NCBI GenBank assembly: GCA_965218865.1
Contig: CBDCME010000073.1
Span: 186,001 to 250,000, forward strand
Direction: 5' to 3'
DNA: 64,000 nucleotides
Source of the DNA: CBDCME01 sp965218865
GTDB taxonomy: Bacteria > Pseudomonadota > Alphaproteobacteria > JAAXGF01
Of the stretch, positions 55,041 through 64,000 are shown in pieces. The notes below the pieces were generated by a model. It did not search any database, had not been told where the DNA came from, and saw only the letters and a list, made by a program, of their open reading frames with translations. Within the stretch, counting starts at the first letter, position 1. The number at the start of each line of letters is the position of its first letter. Made by a program: the position numbers and the translations under genes.

Positions 55041-57238
55041 ATATAGTATCGCGGCCGCTCTTGAAGTGGCCCACGGATTCCATAAGGTTCGGAAACGTCT
55101 CCGGCGTGAAGTGGTCCAGGAGTTCATAAATCCGCACCGGCTCGGTCTTGCCCTTGACGACGACCTGGTCGACGTCGCGTACCTGAGTAGGTCCCTTTTA
55201 GCCGGTCGTAGGTGAACTCACTGAGCAGAATCTGGGCCGAATCTGGGCCGAATATTGTTTGCACGCACTTTCCAGGCGGGCGGCGAGGTTCACCCCGTCC
55301 CCGATCATGGTGTAGTCCATGCGCTTGGGCGAACCGATATTGCCGGCGACAACGGAATCCGTGTTGAGACCGATGCCCATCTTGATTGCTGGCCGTTCGC
55401 TTCCCGATCCGCGTTCCAGGTATTGAGATCCCGGATCATCGTGATGGACGCACGCACGGCCCTGTCGGCATCGTCATCGTGGGGGAGCGGCACCCCGAAA
55501 GCCGCCATGATGGCATCACCGATAAACTTGTCCAACATCCCCTCTTCACGAGTGATGCAATCGACCATGATCGTGAAGTACTCGTTGAGCATGGAGACGG
55601 TGCCCTGCGGCCCCAGTTTCTCGGACAGCGTCGTGAAGCTGCGGACGTCCGAGAACAAGACCGTGGCCTCGATGTTCTTACCGCCCAGAATATCGTCGCT
55701 CCCGCTCAACAATTGGTCGGCGAGACCCGGATCCATGTAGCGCGACATGGTGGATTTCATGCGCTTCTCGGAGGAAATGTCCTCGATCATCATCATCGAG
55801 TCGAGCTTTTTTCCCTCGGCGCCCACGAGAGGCAAGAAAGTGACGTTGACGGACATCTTCTCATCTCCGAACGCCATCTCCTGATCAATGGTGATGTCCG
55901 CCTCCTGGTTCTCCTCCAACTTGGCAAACCGCTGCACCACCCAAGCGTTCGGACCAGCGAAAAACTCGTCGGCCTTCTTGCCCACGACCTCCGCCTCGGT
56001 GGAGCGCGTTATCCGCATCCCGGCGGCGTTACAGGTGACGATCTTACCGCTCTCGTCGAGCGTCATTACGCCGTTCGACATACTTTCCAGAATCACGTCG
56101 TTGTAGTTCTTCATGTTTTGCACGTCGTCGAACAACTTGGCGTTCTCCAACGTGATCGAGACCTGCGCCGTGAAGGCCTTGAGTCTTTGTTCGTCCTCCT
56201 TGGTAAACGCGCCCCCGGTCTTGTTGAGAACCTGGGTCACACCGATCACGGTTCCCGCCTTGTTGACCACGGGCACACAGAGGATCGAGCGAGTGAAATA
56301 GCCCGTCTTCTTGTCGAACTCCGGATTGAAGCGCAGGTCCGCGTACGCGTAGGGGATGTTGACCGTGTCACCGGACTGAAAAACGGCGCCAGCGATGCCG
56401 ACATGGTTGGGCAACCGAATCTCGCCGACGCTATCGCCCATTGCTAGGCGGGAAAACAGCTGCCCGGTTTTTTGGTCGTTGAGAAATAGCGTCGAGCGGT
56501 CGGCGGTTAGCATCCTCGTCGCTTCTTCCATGACCCGCTTCAAGAGCGTCCCGAGTTCGAGTTCCGAGGTCACGTCGGCGATCATGTCCAGGAACTGCAT
56601 TTCCTTTTCCCGGCTCTTTTTCATGCGCTCGACGTAACTGCGTGCTTTGCAGAGTCACCGCGGCCTGCGTCGTGATGGCCGAAACGAGTTTTAAGTCCGA
56701 CCGATTGAATTTACCCTTCCGCTTGTTGAGGCATTGAACGATGCCGATGACTTCACCCTTCGCCGTTTCTACCGGAGCACAGCAAATATTCTTGGTCTTG
56801 TATCCCGTTCGCTCGTCGATGGAGCGCTCAAATCGGGAATCGGAATAGGCGTCGTGGATGATGACGCCTTTTTTGCTTTGGAAAACGTGGCCGGCGACGC
56901 CCAGATTATTCGGCAAACGGATTTCACGATAGTAATTGCCCTGGGCGACCCGGGAATAGAGTTCGTCCGTCACCGAATCATTGAGGAAAAGGCTGGTGCG
57001 CTCGGCCTTCAGCTCCCAGGTGATCATCTCGACGAGAGAATCCAAGATCTCGTCCAGGGAGCCAATCGTGGCCACCCGGCGCGAGACATTGAGCAACATA
57101 TCCCTCTGTTTGAGCTGCTCGGCCGGAGACAGCAGTTCCTCTTCCTGATCGTCGTGATCGTCCTTCAATTCCGCCGAGGATGGCTCCGGCGGCCGGTCGA
57201 CCGCTTCCGTCTCCTTCAGCTGCTCGGCTGGGCGCCCG

Positions 57239-58138
57239 TTACTGGCCATTATGACCCTCCCGATATTCGTTAGAGTGCCTTTCCATTTGCTGCCTGAGGA
57301 CAGCGATCGTCTCGTGTAGTTGGCCGATTTCCCCCCGCGTGGCGGAGCTCAGGTTCTGAACCTGTTCCGCGCTGGCAACCGCCTGAGCGTCGAGTTCTTC
57401 CCGCAGTCTCGCGGCCATCTGCTTGAGGTGCTCGGTTTCACTGAGATTCTTCGAGACGGCCTCCTGCACCATCCTCTCCTTTTCGAATGTCAAGGTTTCG
57501 ATATCGTCCCTGAGGGCCGCGGCGGTCCGCTTGAGTTGCTCGATTTCGCTGAGGTGCTTCGAGACCACCTCCTGGACCGCGCGCTCACGATCGAATCGTA
57601 CGGCCTCGATCTCCTCCCGCAAGGCCGTGACTGTCCGCTTGAGCTGCTCAACCTCACCGAGTTTCTTCGAAACAACCTCCTGGATCACGCGCTCGCGCAC
57701 GAATCTCATGGCCTCCATCTCATGCCGCACGGCAGTGATGGCCCGCTTGAGCTCGTCAATTTCACTCTGGTTTTGTGCGCCGGCTTCCTGGACCGCGCGC
57801 TCGCGATCAAAACTCACTCCCTCGAACTCCTCCCGCAAGGCGGCGACGATCCGCTTGAGCTCCTCGATCTCGGCAAGATTCTTGGCTTCCGACGCGTGGA
57901 TCGCGCTTTCTTTCCTCACTTCCCCGTCTTCAAGTGTACCGCGAAGCATGTTGACCGTTTGTCGGAGTTCCCGAATCTCATCGCTTGCCCCCAGGATGGC
58001 TTTCTGGATAGCCTGATCCCTCTCGACATCCTTCGCCTCCAGCTTTTTCCGGAGTACCTCGATCGTCTATTTCAGATGGGCAATATCGCCCTGGGCCGCG
58101 TGCGCGACCCCGTCGGCGCCAAATCCAGGTTCTACCAT
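57239..58138 (-). pseudogene. 36-residue-repeat coiled-coil protein with one in-frame TAG
   Basis: From ATG 58138 (MVEPGFGADGVAHAAQGDIA) the protein is made of about eight tandem units of 35-36 residues, for example SKHLSEIEQLKRTAAALRDD... and SKKLGEVEQLKRTVTALREE..., each heptad-like and ending in RERAVQEVV-type segments. Codon 24 is TAG (58067-58069), at the place where another unit has Gln (LRQT). Reading through gives 299 codons. A product restarted at MLRGTLEDGEVRK (57949) would keep six units. Its end overlaps the cyclase start by 11 bp, so the two were translated together. Probably a scaffold or dimerisation partner of the cyclase (inference). Confidence 0.75.
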
Positions 58139-59066
58139 CGCTCGACCCACCTCGCCGCCAAACCGGGCGATCCATGACTACGCCGACGTTCCCAAATCAC
58201 AAGCATGCACACTTTAGCGCTCAACCGCCCCATTTGGAATCGGAAAGGCGGCCCCTGATCTCCCCCGAATCCTCGCCTCGACCACGAGGAACACTATTCC
58301 GTCTTTGCCCCGCGCCACCTCCTTCGTGCCTCGGCCCATCCATCGGAAAAGAAGCGACACGTTCACGGCCGGAGCTGCGCCGTAAACCGGCCCCGACATG
58401 AATCCCCCCGTGAAAGAATGTTTAAATCGCTAGATGTGATCTACCATAGCGAAAAATCGAACCATAATTCAGGTCGAGCATCGGAAAAACATCCGCGAGT
58501 AATACGGAGTCGGGATTATATCCTATTAAAACGGGTTTTGGTAGATAGCAAACATTTGGTTTGGGACACGTTCCCACGGTATTTGTGGGTGTACCCAGCT
58601 CGCATGGTTAACACGCTGAATTAACCCGTTTGTAGCGCCCGCCGGCACTCGCTGGGCCGCTCAACCTGGGTCACTTTGGCGTCAAGATGTGGCGCGCCGG
58701 TCTCGATGCCGAGGGATGGGAGGAACAACCCACGCCCGCGTACCCGGAAAAGCCGGTCGCAAGCGGCGATGAAACGCCATGGTCCATCGACCTCATGTGG
58801 ATCGTCGAGGACGACGGCGGCAACCACTGGACCTCCCTGCCCGCCCGGCACCCGCCAATTCATTGTCTGCGGTTTGGGCTATGACAAGAAAGTGGTCGCA
58901 TCGCCAACCCGAAAACAAGCGAACGAGATGAATTCGGGTGGGCGTTGGGGTTGTTTCGCGCTGTCAAAAGGCGGCACTGGTAAACCGTCGCATTCGGTCG
59001 TATCAAGAAGGCTTGGTGTCTTAACATTTTCAAGGCCGGAGTGGTGCCGGCGGATCTTACAAACCG
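58139..59066. other. about 930 bp without a confidently supported gene
   Basis: The middle (about 58418-58620) is AT-rich and may hold a promoter region. An open frame from 58687 to 58884 (MWRAGLDAEGWEEQPTPAYP..., MWIVEDDGGNHWTSLPA) could be a scrap of a real protein, but I do not recognise it. Confidence 0.35.
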
Positions 59067-60151
59067 ATGACGGCAACCGAAGACAAGGACCGAGCCGGGA
59101 ATGGGTGGGAAAATCCCGCCGGAACCCGGGGATTCGAGTTCGTCGAGTACACGGCCGAAAACACCGAGGCGCTCGGCGCTCTGTTCAAAAGTCTGGGATT
59201 CGCCGCCGTGGCGCGGCACCGCTCGAAACGCGTGACCCTCTACCGGCAAGACCGGATCAATTTCATCGTCAACGCCGAGCCGGAGAGCTTCGCCCAATCG
59301 TTCGCGCGCGTCCACGGTCCCTCGGTCTGCGCCATCGCCCTCCGCGTCGCCGACGCCGGCGCGGCCTTGGCCTACGCCTCCGGGCGGGGCGGCAAGCCCT
59401 ATCGGAGCCGCATCGGACCGATGGAACTCAATATTCCGGCGATCAAGGGAATCGGCGACAGCCTCGTCTATCTTGTCGATCGCTTCGAGGATCCCAGCAT
59501 CTACGATGTCGATTTCGTCTTCGCCGACGATTCCGCCATGGCGGCCGGAGGTGTTGGTCTCACCGAGGTCGACCATTTGACCCACAATGTCTACCGCGGC
59601 CGCATGGATCACTGGGCGGCATTCTACGAGCGCCTCTTCAACTTTCGGAAAATCCGTTATTTCGACATCGAAGGGAAACTCACGGGACTGCGCAGCCGCG
59701 CCATGACGAGCCCCTGTGGCAAGGTACGCATACCGATCAACGAATCGGCGGACGATAAATCTCAAATCGCTGAATACCTTGCCGCTTACAAGGGTGAAGG
59801 CATTCAACATATCGCTCTCGGAACCGACAACATCTACGCCACGGTCGAGACCCTTAAGGCCCGCGGCGTCGGCTTCATGCCGCCGCCCCCCGAGAGTTAC
59901 TACGAATCGGTGCCGGAACGGCTTCCCGACCACGGCGAGGACCTCGACCGCTTGCGACGCAACGGATTCTCATCGACGGCTCGGGGCGCTCGAGCGAGGG
60001 AATCCTGTTGCAAATCTTTACCGGCACGGTTATCGGGCCGATCTTTTTCGAGATCATTCAGCGCAAGGCCGACGAAGGCTTTGGCGAAGGAAATTTTCAA
60101 GCCTTGTTCGAGGCCATCGAACGCGACCAGATCGAGAGGAAAGTCCTTTGA
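59067..60151 (+). pseudogene. hppD: 4-hydroxyphenylpyruvate dioxygenase, frameshifted near its end
   Basis: Converts 4-hydroxyphenylpyruvate to homogentisate. MTATEDKDRAGNGWENPAGT is followed by GFEFVEYTAENTEALGALFK. Iron ligands lie in LTEVDHLTHNVYRGRM (His) and GEGIQHIALGTDNIYATVET (His). After LDRLRRNG one A is missing near 59968 (GGATTCTC for GGAATTCTC). The end, including the third ligand Glu in FFEIIQRKADEGFGEGNFQA, is in another frame that stops at 60149-60151. First gene of the tyrosine-degradation run. Confidence 0.92.
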
Positions 60152-60286
60152 CAGTCCATTCGAATACTCGCGGCGCCGGCCCTCTCCCCCTCCCGGCCAC
60201 TCACATACTCTGGTGGGTGGCCGGGAGGGGGAGAGGGCCGGAACAGACGCAAAAAATGCGCGAACGCGCATTTTCGAACAGGCTCT
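60150..60286 (-). repeat. palindromic dispersed repeat, copy R6
   Basis: Starts within the hppD stop codon (ACAGTCCATTCGAATACTCG) and ends CGCATTTTCGAACAGGCTCT. The arm pair CTCCCGGCCACTCAC / GTGGGTGGCCGGGAG is clear. It lies between hppD and hmgA inside the operon. Confidence 0.88.
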
Positions 60287-60364
60287 GAGACGGCCTCCTC
60301 CGCTGGTGGCGCCACGGAGTCCTCCCGGGCGCCGATTGCAAACCCATTGGGGAGACGGCCTGAA

Positions 60365-61535
60365 ATGAAGCACGGGATTTCGTTGCCGAGAATCGAGGGC
60401 AGAACCTCGCGCCAGGCGCACGCGGATCTGCCCGAGGGTACGTACGAACGCGAACTCGGGCGCGAGGGCTTCTATGGTCCCGCGGCGCACATGTACCACG
60501 AGCACCCGCCCACCGGTTGGATCGACTGGCAGGGGCCCCTGCGGCCACGCTCTTTCGACCTAAACAAAATCACGGCGGTTACCGCGTCGCCGTGGGAGGC
60601 AACCGAGATCCTTTACAACGCTCATGTCCGTTACCGTTTCTGGCGCACCGAGGGCGCCATGGAGATGCTGGCGCGGAACGGCGATGGCGACGACCTTCTT
60701 TTCATTCACGAGGGCCAGGGCGCCATTTTTTGCGATTACGGACGCTTGCCCTTAGAGGCCGGCGATTATGTCGTCGTCCCCGCGCGGAACGATGTGGCGG
60801 ACTTCCTTCGACGGCGCGGCGACGTTGCTCCTAATCGAAGCGACCAACGGCGCCTACCGGCTGCCTGAAAAGGGTGTCGTCGGGCCGCACGCGATCTTCG
60901 ATCCGGCAAGGCTCGAAACACCCGTCATCGACGAGGCGTTCCGGGCCCAACAGACGCCGGCGGGCAAGCGGGAAGATTGGCGGGTCTTCATCAAGCGCCT
61001 CGGACAAACCTCCGTCGTAACCTTTCCCTTCAATCCCCTCGACGCGGTTGGCTGGCACGGCACCCTGGCGCCGCTGCGCATCAACGTCCGCGACCTGCGC
61101 CCGTTGTCGAGTCATCGCTATCATCTGCCGCCTTCGGCCCACACCACCTTCGTGGCCAGCCGCTTCGTGGCCAGCCGCTTCGTCGTCTGCACCTTCGTGC
61201 CCCGGCCCTTCGAGACCGACCCCACGGCCCTGAAGGTGCCGTTTTTTCACAATTACGACGAAGCCATTTTTTACCATCGCGGCGACTTCTTCAGCCGCGA
61301 CAACATCGGCCGGGGCATGGTGACCTTCCATCCCTGCGGATTCACCCACGGGCCTCATCCCAAGGCCTTGCAAGCCATGTTCAAGGCGCGCAAACCCGCG
61401 ACGACCGACGAAATCGCCGTCATGGTCGATACCCGCGACGGCCTCACGGTCGGCGATCTGCCCGCCAGCGTCGAAGACCCCGATTACGTCGATTCCTGGC
61501 GCTCGGCGGCAACCAACGAGCCTCCGAGGCCGTAA
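60365..61535 (+). pseudogene. hmgA: homogentisate 1,2-dioxygenase, frameshifted
   Basis: Opens the aromatic ring of homogentisate. MKHGISLPRIEGRTSRQAHA is followed by FYGPAAHMYHEHPPTGWIDW and HVRYRFWRTEGAMEMLARNG. Near 60783 a duplicated GC pair shifts the frame at YVVVP(RGTMWR). The rest, including the iron-binding region FFHNYDEAIFYHRGDFFSRD and TFHPCGFTHGPHPKAL, continues to 61535. A 15-bp tandem duplication gives FVASRFVASRF near 61150-61180. Confidence 0.92.
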
Positions 61536-61541
61536 GAAAAT

Positions 61542-62536
61542 ATGAAGCTCGCGTCATTGAACAAGGGCGGCCGCGACGGCACCCTGGTGATCGTCGACAA
61601 ACACCTCGGACATTTTGTTCGCGCGGGCGAGACGGCGCCGACCCTGCAGCGGGCCCTGGATGATTGGGGAAACGCAGCCCCGGCGCTGGCGCGGGTAGCG
61701 GATGATCTGGAAGCCGGTAGACGGCCCGACGCCGAACCCTTCGACGAAAACGCCTGCGCCTCGCCCCTGCCGCGCGCGTACCAGTTCGCCGACGCTTCGG
61801 CCTACGTCAATCATATCGCCCTCGTCCGAAAGGCGCGCGGCGCCGAAATGCCCACCGATCTGTGGCGCGATCCTCTGATCTACCAGGCCGTATCGGACAG
61901 ATTCCACGGTCCGCGCGAGGATATCGCCATGGCTAGCGAAGACTGGGGGATCGATTTCGAGGCCGAAACCGCCGTCATCGTGGACGACGTGCCCATGGGG
62001 GTGGCGCCTGACGGCGCCGGCCCGCATATCAAGCTATTGATGCTCGTCAACGACGTCAGCCTGCGCAAATTGATTCCCGCCGAACTCGCGAAGGGCTTCG
62101 GCTTCTTCCAGGGCAAGCCGACAAGCGCCTTTCCCCCGTGGCGGTGACCCCGGACGAGCTCGGCCCGGCCTGGGACAAAGGCAAAGTCCGGTTACCCTTG
62201 CTCAGTCACCTCAACGGCAACTCGATCGGCCGGCCCGACGCCGGGGTCGACATGACGTTCGCTTTTCCCGAGTTGATCGCTCACGCGGCGATGACACGTC
62301 ATCTCGCCAGTGGCACGATCATTGGATCGGGAACGGTATCGAATAAGGATTCCTCCGTCGGATCTTCCTGCCTCGCCGAGGTCCGGATGCTCGAAACCAT
62401 CGCCCACGGCAAGGCGGAAACGCCGTTCCTGAAATTCGGCGACCGCGTCCGCATCGAAATGCACGATTCCTCTGGCGCCTCGATCTTCGGTGCCATCGAG
62501 CAAGTCGTGGTGCGCTACGAAGGGGCTCCACGGTGA
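61542..62536 (+). pseudogene. fahA: fumarylacetoacetate hydrolase, frameshifted
   Basis: Last carbon-carbon cleavage of tyrosine breakdown (to fumarate and acetoacetate). MKLASLNKGGRDGTLVIVDK is followed by FADASAYVNHIALVRKARGA, YQAVSDRFHGPREDI and KLLMLVNDVSLRKLIPAELA. Near 62132 one T is missing (GCCTTTCCCCC for GCCTTTTCCCCC). The frame shifts at KPTSAF and SPVAVTPDELGPAWDKGKVR to GSSCLAEVRMLETI continues to 62536. It starts 6 bp after hmgA. Confidence 0.92.
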
Positions 62537-62552
62537 CGGGAAGGCAGTCAGG

Positions 62553-63197
62553 GTGTCGATAAGGCTTTATGGCCATGCCCGTTCGTCGGCCGCGTTTCGG
62601 GTCCGCGTCACCCTCCGGATCAAGGGCATCGACCACCAGGACAAGACCGTGGACTTGGGCGCCGGGGAGCAGCGAGACGCCCGCTTTCTGACCTTCAATC
62701 CCCAGGGCCTGGTACCGGTTTTGGTGGACGGACAAAGGGTACTCACCCAATCGCTCGCGATCATGGAGTACCTGGACGAACGTTATTCCGAAACGCCGAT
62801 CCTGCCGGCCGGCGGCGAGGACAAGGCCCGAGTCCGATCCCTGGCCCAGATCGTCGCCTGCGACATACACCCGTTGAATAACCTGCGGGTCCTCAAATAT
62901 CTCGGCTCCGCGTACGGATTGGAGGAAGGTGACGTCCTGCGCTGGTACCGCCATTGGATCGCGGAGGGACTATCGGCCCTCGAATCCCTCACCAGCGGAC
63001 ATCCGTCGACAGGCCGCTATTGTCACGGGGACACCCCGACGATGGCCGACATCTGCCTGGTGCCACAAATTTTCAATGCCCAGCGCTTCAACTGTCCCTT
63101 GGCGGAATACCCAGGTCTGAGGCGCATTTTCGACAACTGCATGGCCCTTCCCCCCTTCGAGGAGGCCCGACCCGAAAGACAAGCCGATTTTCGTTGA
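62553..63197 (+). CDS. maiA: maleylacetoacetate isomerase (zeta-class GST)
   Basis: Isomerises maleylacetoacetate to fumarylacetoacetate with glutathione. 214 residues from a GTG start (SIRLYGHARSSAAFRVRVTL), 16 bp after fahA. The zeta-GST motif is RLYGHARSSAAFRVR (usual SSCSWRVR, here SAAFRVR). The glutathione loop is NPQGLVPVLVDGQRVLTQSL then AIMEYLDERY, and the end is FNAQRFNCPLAEYPGLRRI. The active-site SSxxxR has Ala in place of Cys, a common variant. It is the only intact gene of the four-gene pathway. Confidence 0.9.
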   Translation: MSIRLYGHARSSAAFRVRVTLRIKGIDHQDKTVDLGAGEQRDARFLTFNPQGLVPVLVDGQRVLTQSLAIMEYLDERYSETPILPAGGEDKARVRSLAQIVACDIHPLNNLRVLKYLGSAYGLEEGDVLRWYRHWIAEGLSALESLTSGHPSTGRYCHGDTPTMADICLVPQIFNAQRFNCPLAEYPGLRRIFDNCMALPPFEEARPERQADFR

Positions 63198-63254
63198 GCC
63201 CAAGGCAAGCAGTTCGTGCGAACATGCGGCTTCATCCGCGTGGACAGGCGAGGC

Positions 63255-64000
63255 ATGACGGCAATCGAGCGGCGAAGCGTTTTCATCGGCGCGGCCTCCG
63301 GCTGGGGTTCGCAGGATCCCGGCGCCGACGCGGGCCCGGAATTCCTACGCCGCCACGGGGTGATCGAGGCCGTTCGCGAGAAGGGACAGGACGCCGCCTG
63401 GCTCACCACCGTGGGATAGACGAATTCCCCGGACAACACCGACCGGATAACCCGCGAACGCAGCTTTCCCATGGTCGTCGACCACAACCGGCGCCTGGCC
63501 CGGGTTGTGGGCGAGGCTGTCGCCGATACCCACTTTCCGGTCGTGCTCGGGGGTGATCACGCTATCGCGGTCGGAACCTGGAGCGCCGTCACCGCCGCGC
63601 TCGACGGCGAGTGCCGCTTCGGCCTGATTTGGATCGACGCCCACATGGACGCCCACACGCCAGACACGGCGGACCAGGGAAAATGGGGCGGTTATTACCA
63701 TGGCCGCCCGTTGGCCTGCCTCTTGGGGCACGGGGAAGCGGATCTGACCAAGCTCGCCTCGCCCAACACCAAACTGGCGCCCGAGCACGTTTGCCTAATC
63801 GGCGTGCGCAGTTTCGAGGCGGGCGAGGAAAAGCTGCTCGCCGATCTAGGGGTGAAGGTTTTTCACATGAGCACGGTCAGGGAACAAAGGTTCGCCCGTG
63901 TTTTCGAGGCGGCGCGGGAGCACGTCCTGATCGCCCGGGCCGGCTACGGCATGACCATCGATCTCGACGGTTTCGACCCGGCGGACGCCCCCGGTATCGG
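63255..64000 (+). pseudogene. rocF: arginase, with in-frame TAG; runs off window edge
   Basis: Hydrolyses arginine to ornithine and urea with two Mn ions. The frame starts MTAIERRSVFIGAASGWGSQ and has TAG at 63417-63419 after AAWLTTVG. It then continues in the same frame with TNSPDNTDRITRERSFPMVV, the metal sites VVLGGDHAIAVG, LIWIDAHMDAHTPD and MTIDLDGFDPADAPGIG at the edge. A CAG-to-TAG change would explain the stop. The C-terminal end is outside the window. An internal restart could yield only a protein lacking the N-terminal part. Confidence 0.88.

Larger units (their letters stand above)
53311..57249 (-). pseudogene. GAF-GAF-PAS-class III nucleotide cyclase, decayed and split by IS5 copy 4
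   Basis: From the start at 57249 (MASNGRPAEQLKETEAVDRP) the order is GAF1 (IGSLDEILDSLVEMITWELK...), a frameshift near 56640, GAF2 (LGTLLKRVMEEATRMLTADR...), PAS (MSNGVMTLDESGKIVTCNAA), and the cyclase domain (ATVLFSDVRSFTTLSEKLGP; MLDKFIGDAIMAAFGV; RMDYTMIGDGVNLAARLESA). Further shifts occur near 55390 and 55190, and an 11-bp tandem duplication (TTCGGCCCAGA) sits at about 55230-55252. IS5 copy 4 separates the tail, which encodes a TPR-like end (GNWDKAVGAFEKAAQLNPND). It would have made cAMP or cGMP in response to ligands. It is now non-functional. Confidence 0.88.

Noticed and set aside
58067..58069. Stop-codon reassignment (TAA/TAG read as Gln)
   Set aside because: TAG and TAA terminate intact genes here (grxD ends TAG, trmFO ends TAA). 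Only three genes show in-frame stops, and their neighbours carry frameshifts, which fits decay better.
58418..58624. Open frame in the AT-rich gap upstream of hppD
   Set aside because: Unusual composition, no ribosome site, no recognisable motif. More likely non-coding upstream sequence.
8919..60286. CRISPR array explanation for the dispersed repeats
   Set aside because: The copies are about 130 bp, far apart, in both orientations and internally palindromic. There are no regular spacers and no cas genes.

Overview
The window comes from a GC-rich alphaproteobacterium. The cues are the purC-purS-purQ-purL-bolA-grxD cluster, the yajC-secD-secF-Mth938-like cluster beside a squalene/phytoene-synthase-like gene, trmFO, bluB and DUF1036. 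A Rhodospirillales-like lineage is plausible, but the sequence alone cannot settle it.

About a third of the 64 kb is insertion sequence. I count an IS5-family element (three full-length copies, one cut by the left edge, one remnant), an IS256-family element (two copies), an IS630-family element (four copies), and a second IS630-type nested inside an IS3-family element. There are two further IS3 remnants, one ISAs1-family element with a DruA-like N-terminus plus a remnant of it, and one IS1595-family transposon carrying a passenger gene. Many native genes are broken by these insertions, by 1-2 nt indels or by in-frame stops. The genome is therefore either decaying under IS expansion (symbiont-like) or the assembly carries indel errors. 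The clean target-site duplications show that the IS activity itself is real.

Layout. 1-6.3 kb: IS5, IS256 and IS630 copies among scraps of a Sel1 protein and a DUF3179 protein. 6.6-11.9 kb: orphan PII protein, Sel1/peptidoglycan-binding exported protein, frameshifted DsbA-like protein, IS630, tRNA-Arg(CCT). 12-22 kb: the healthiest stretch, with msrA, a NUDIX/wHTH protein, the purine operon, bolA, grxD, bluB, DUF1036 and trmFO. 22.1-31.6 kb: an IS pile-up with a phage terminase scrap, a membrane gene split by IS256, nested IS elements, a mosaic direct repeat and a carbonic anhydrase gene with an in-frame stop. 31.6-38.6 kb: housekeeping genes (squalene-synthase-like, urate oxidase N-domain protein, secDF/yajC, DUF815 ATPase, truncated haemoglobin). 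39.1-42.1 kb: the IS1595 transposon with a metzincin/TbpB-like lipoprotein passenger, inserted at the start of a thermonuclease gene. 43-53 kb: accessory genes and fragments, including an exported winged-helix protein, SthA and kinase scraps, two unknown genes, an AT-rich two-gene cassette, a TPR/CHAT remnant, the ISAs1-DruA fusion element and a TAXI-type binding protein. 53.3-58.1 kb: a decayed operon of a 36-residue-repeat coiled-coil protein and a GAF-GAF-PAS-cyclase. 59-64 kb: the tyrosine/homogentisate catabolic operon (hppD-hmgA-fahA-maiA) followed by arginase, most of them frameshifted or interrupted.

The strongest undescribed-looking items are the passenger-carrying IS1595 element, a family of about 130-bp palindromic dispersed repeats (six copies, both orientations), the DruA-ISAs1 fusion, and the coiled-coil repeat/cyclase pair.
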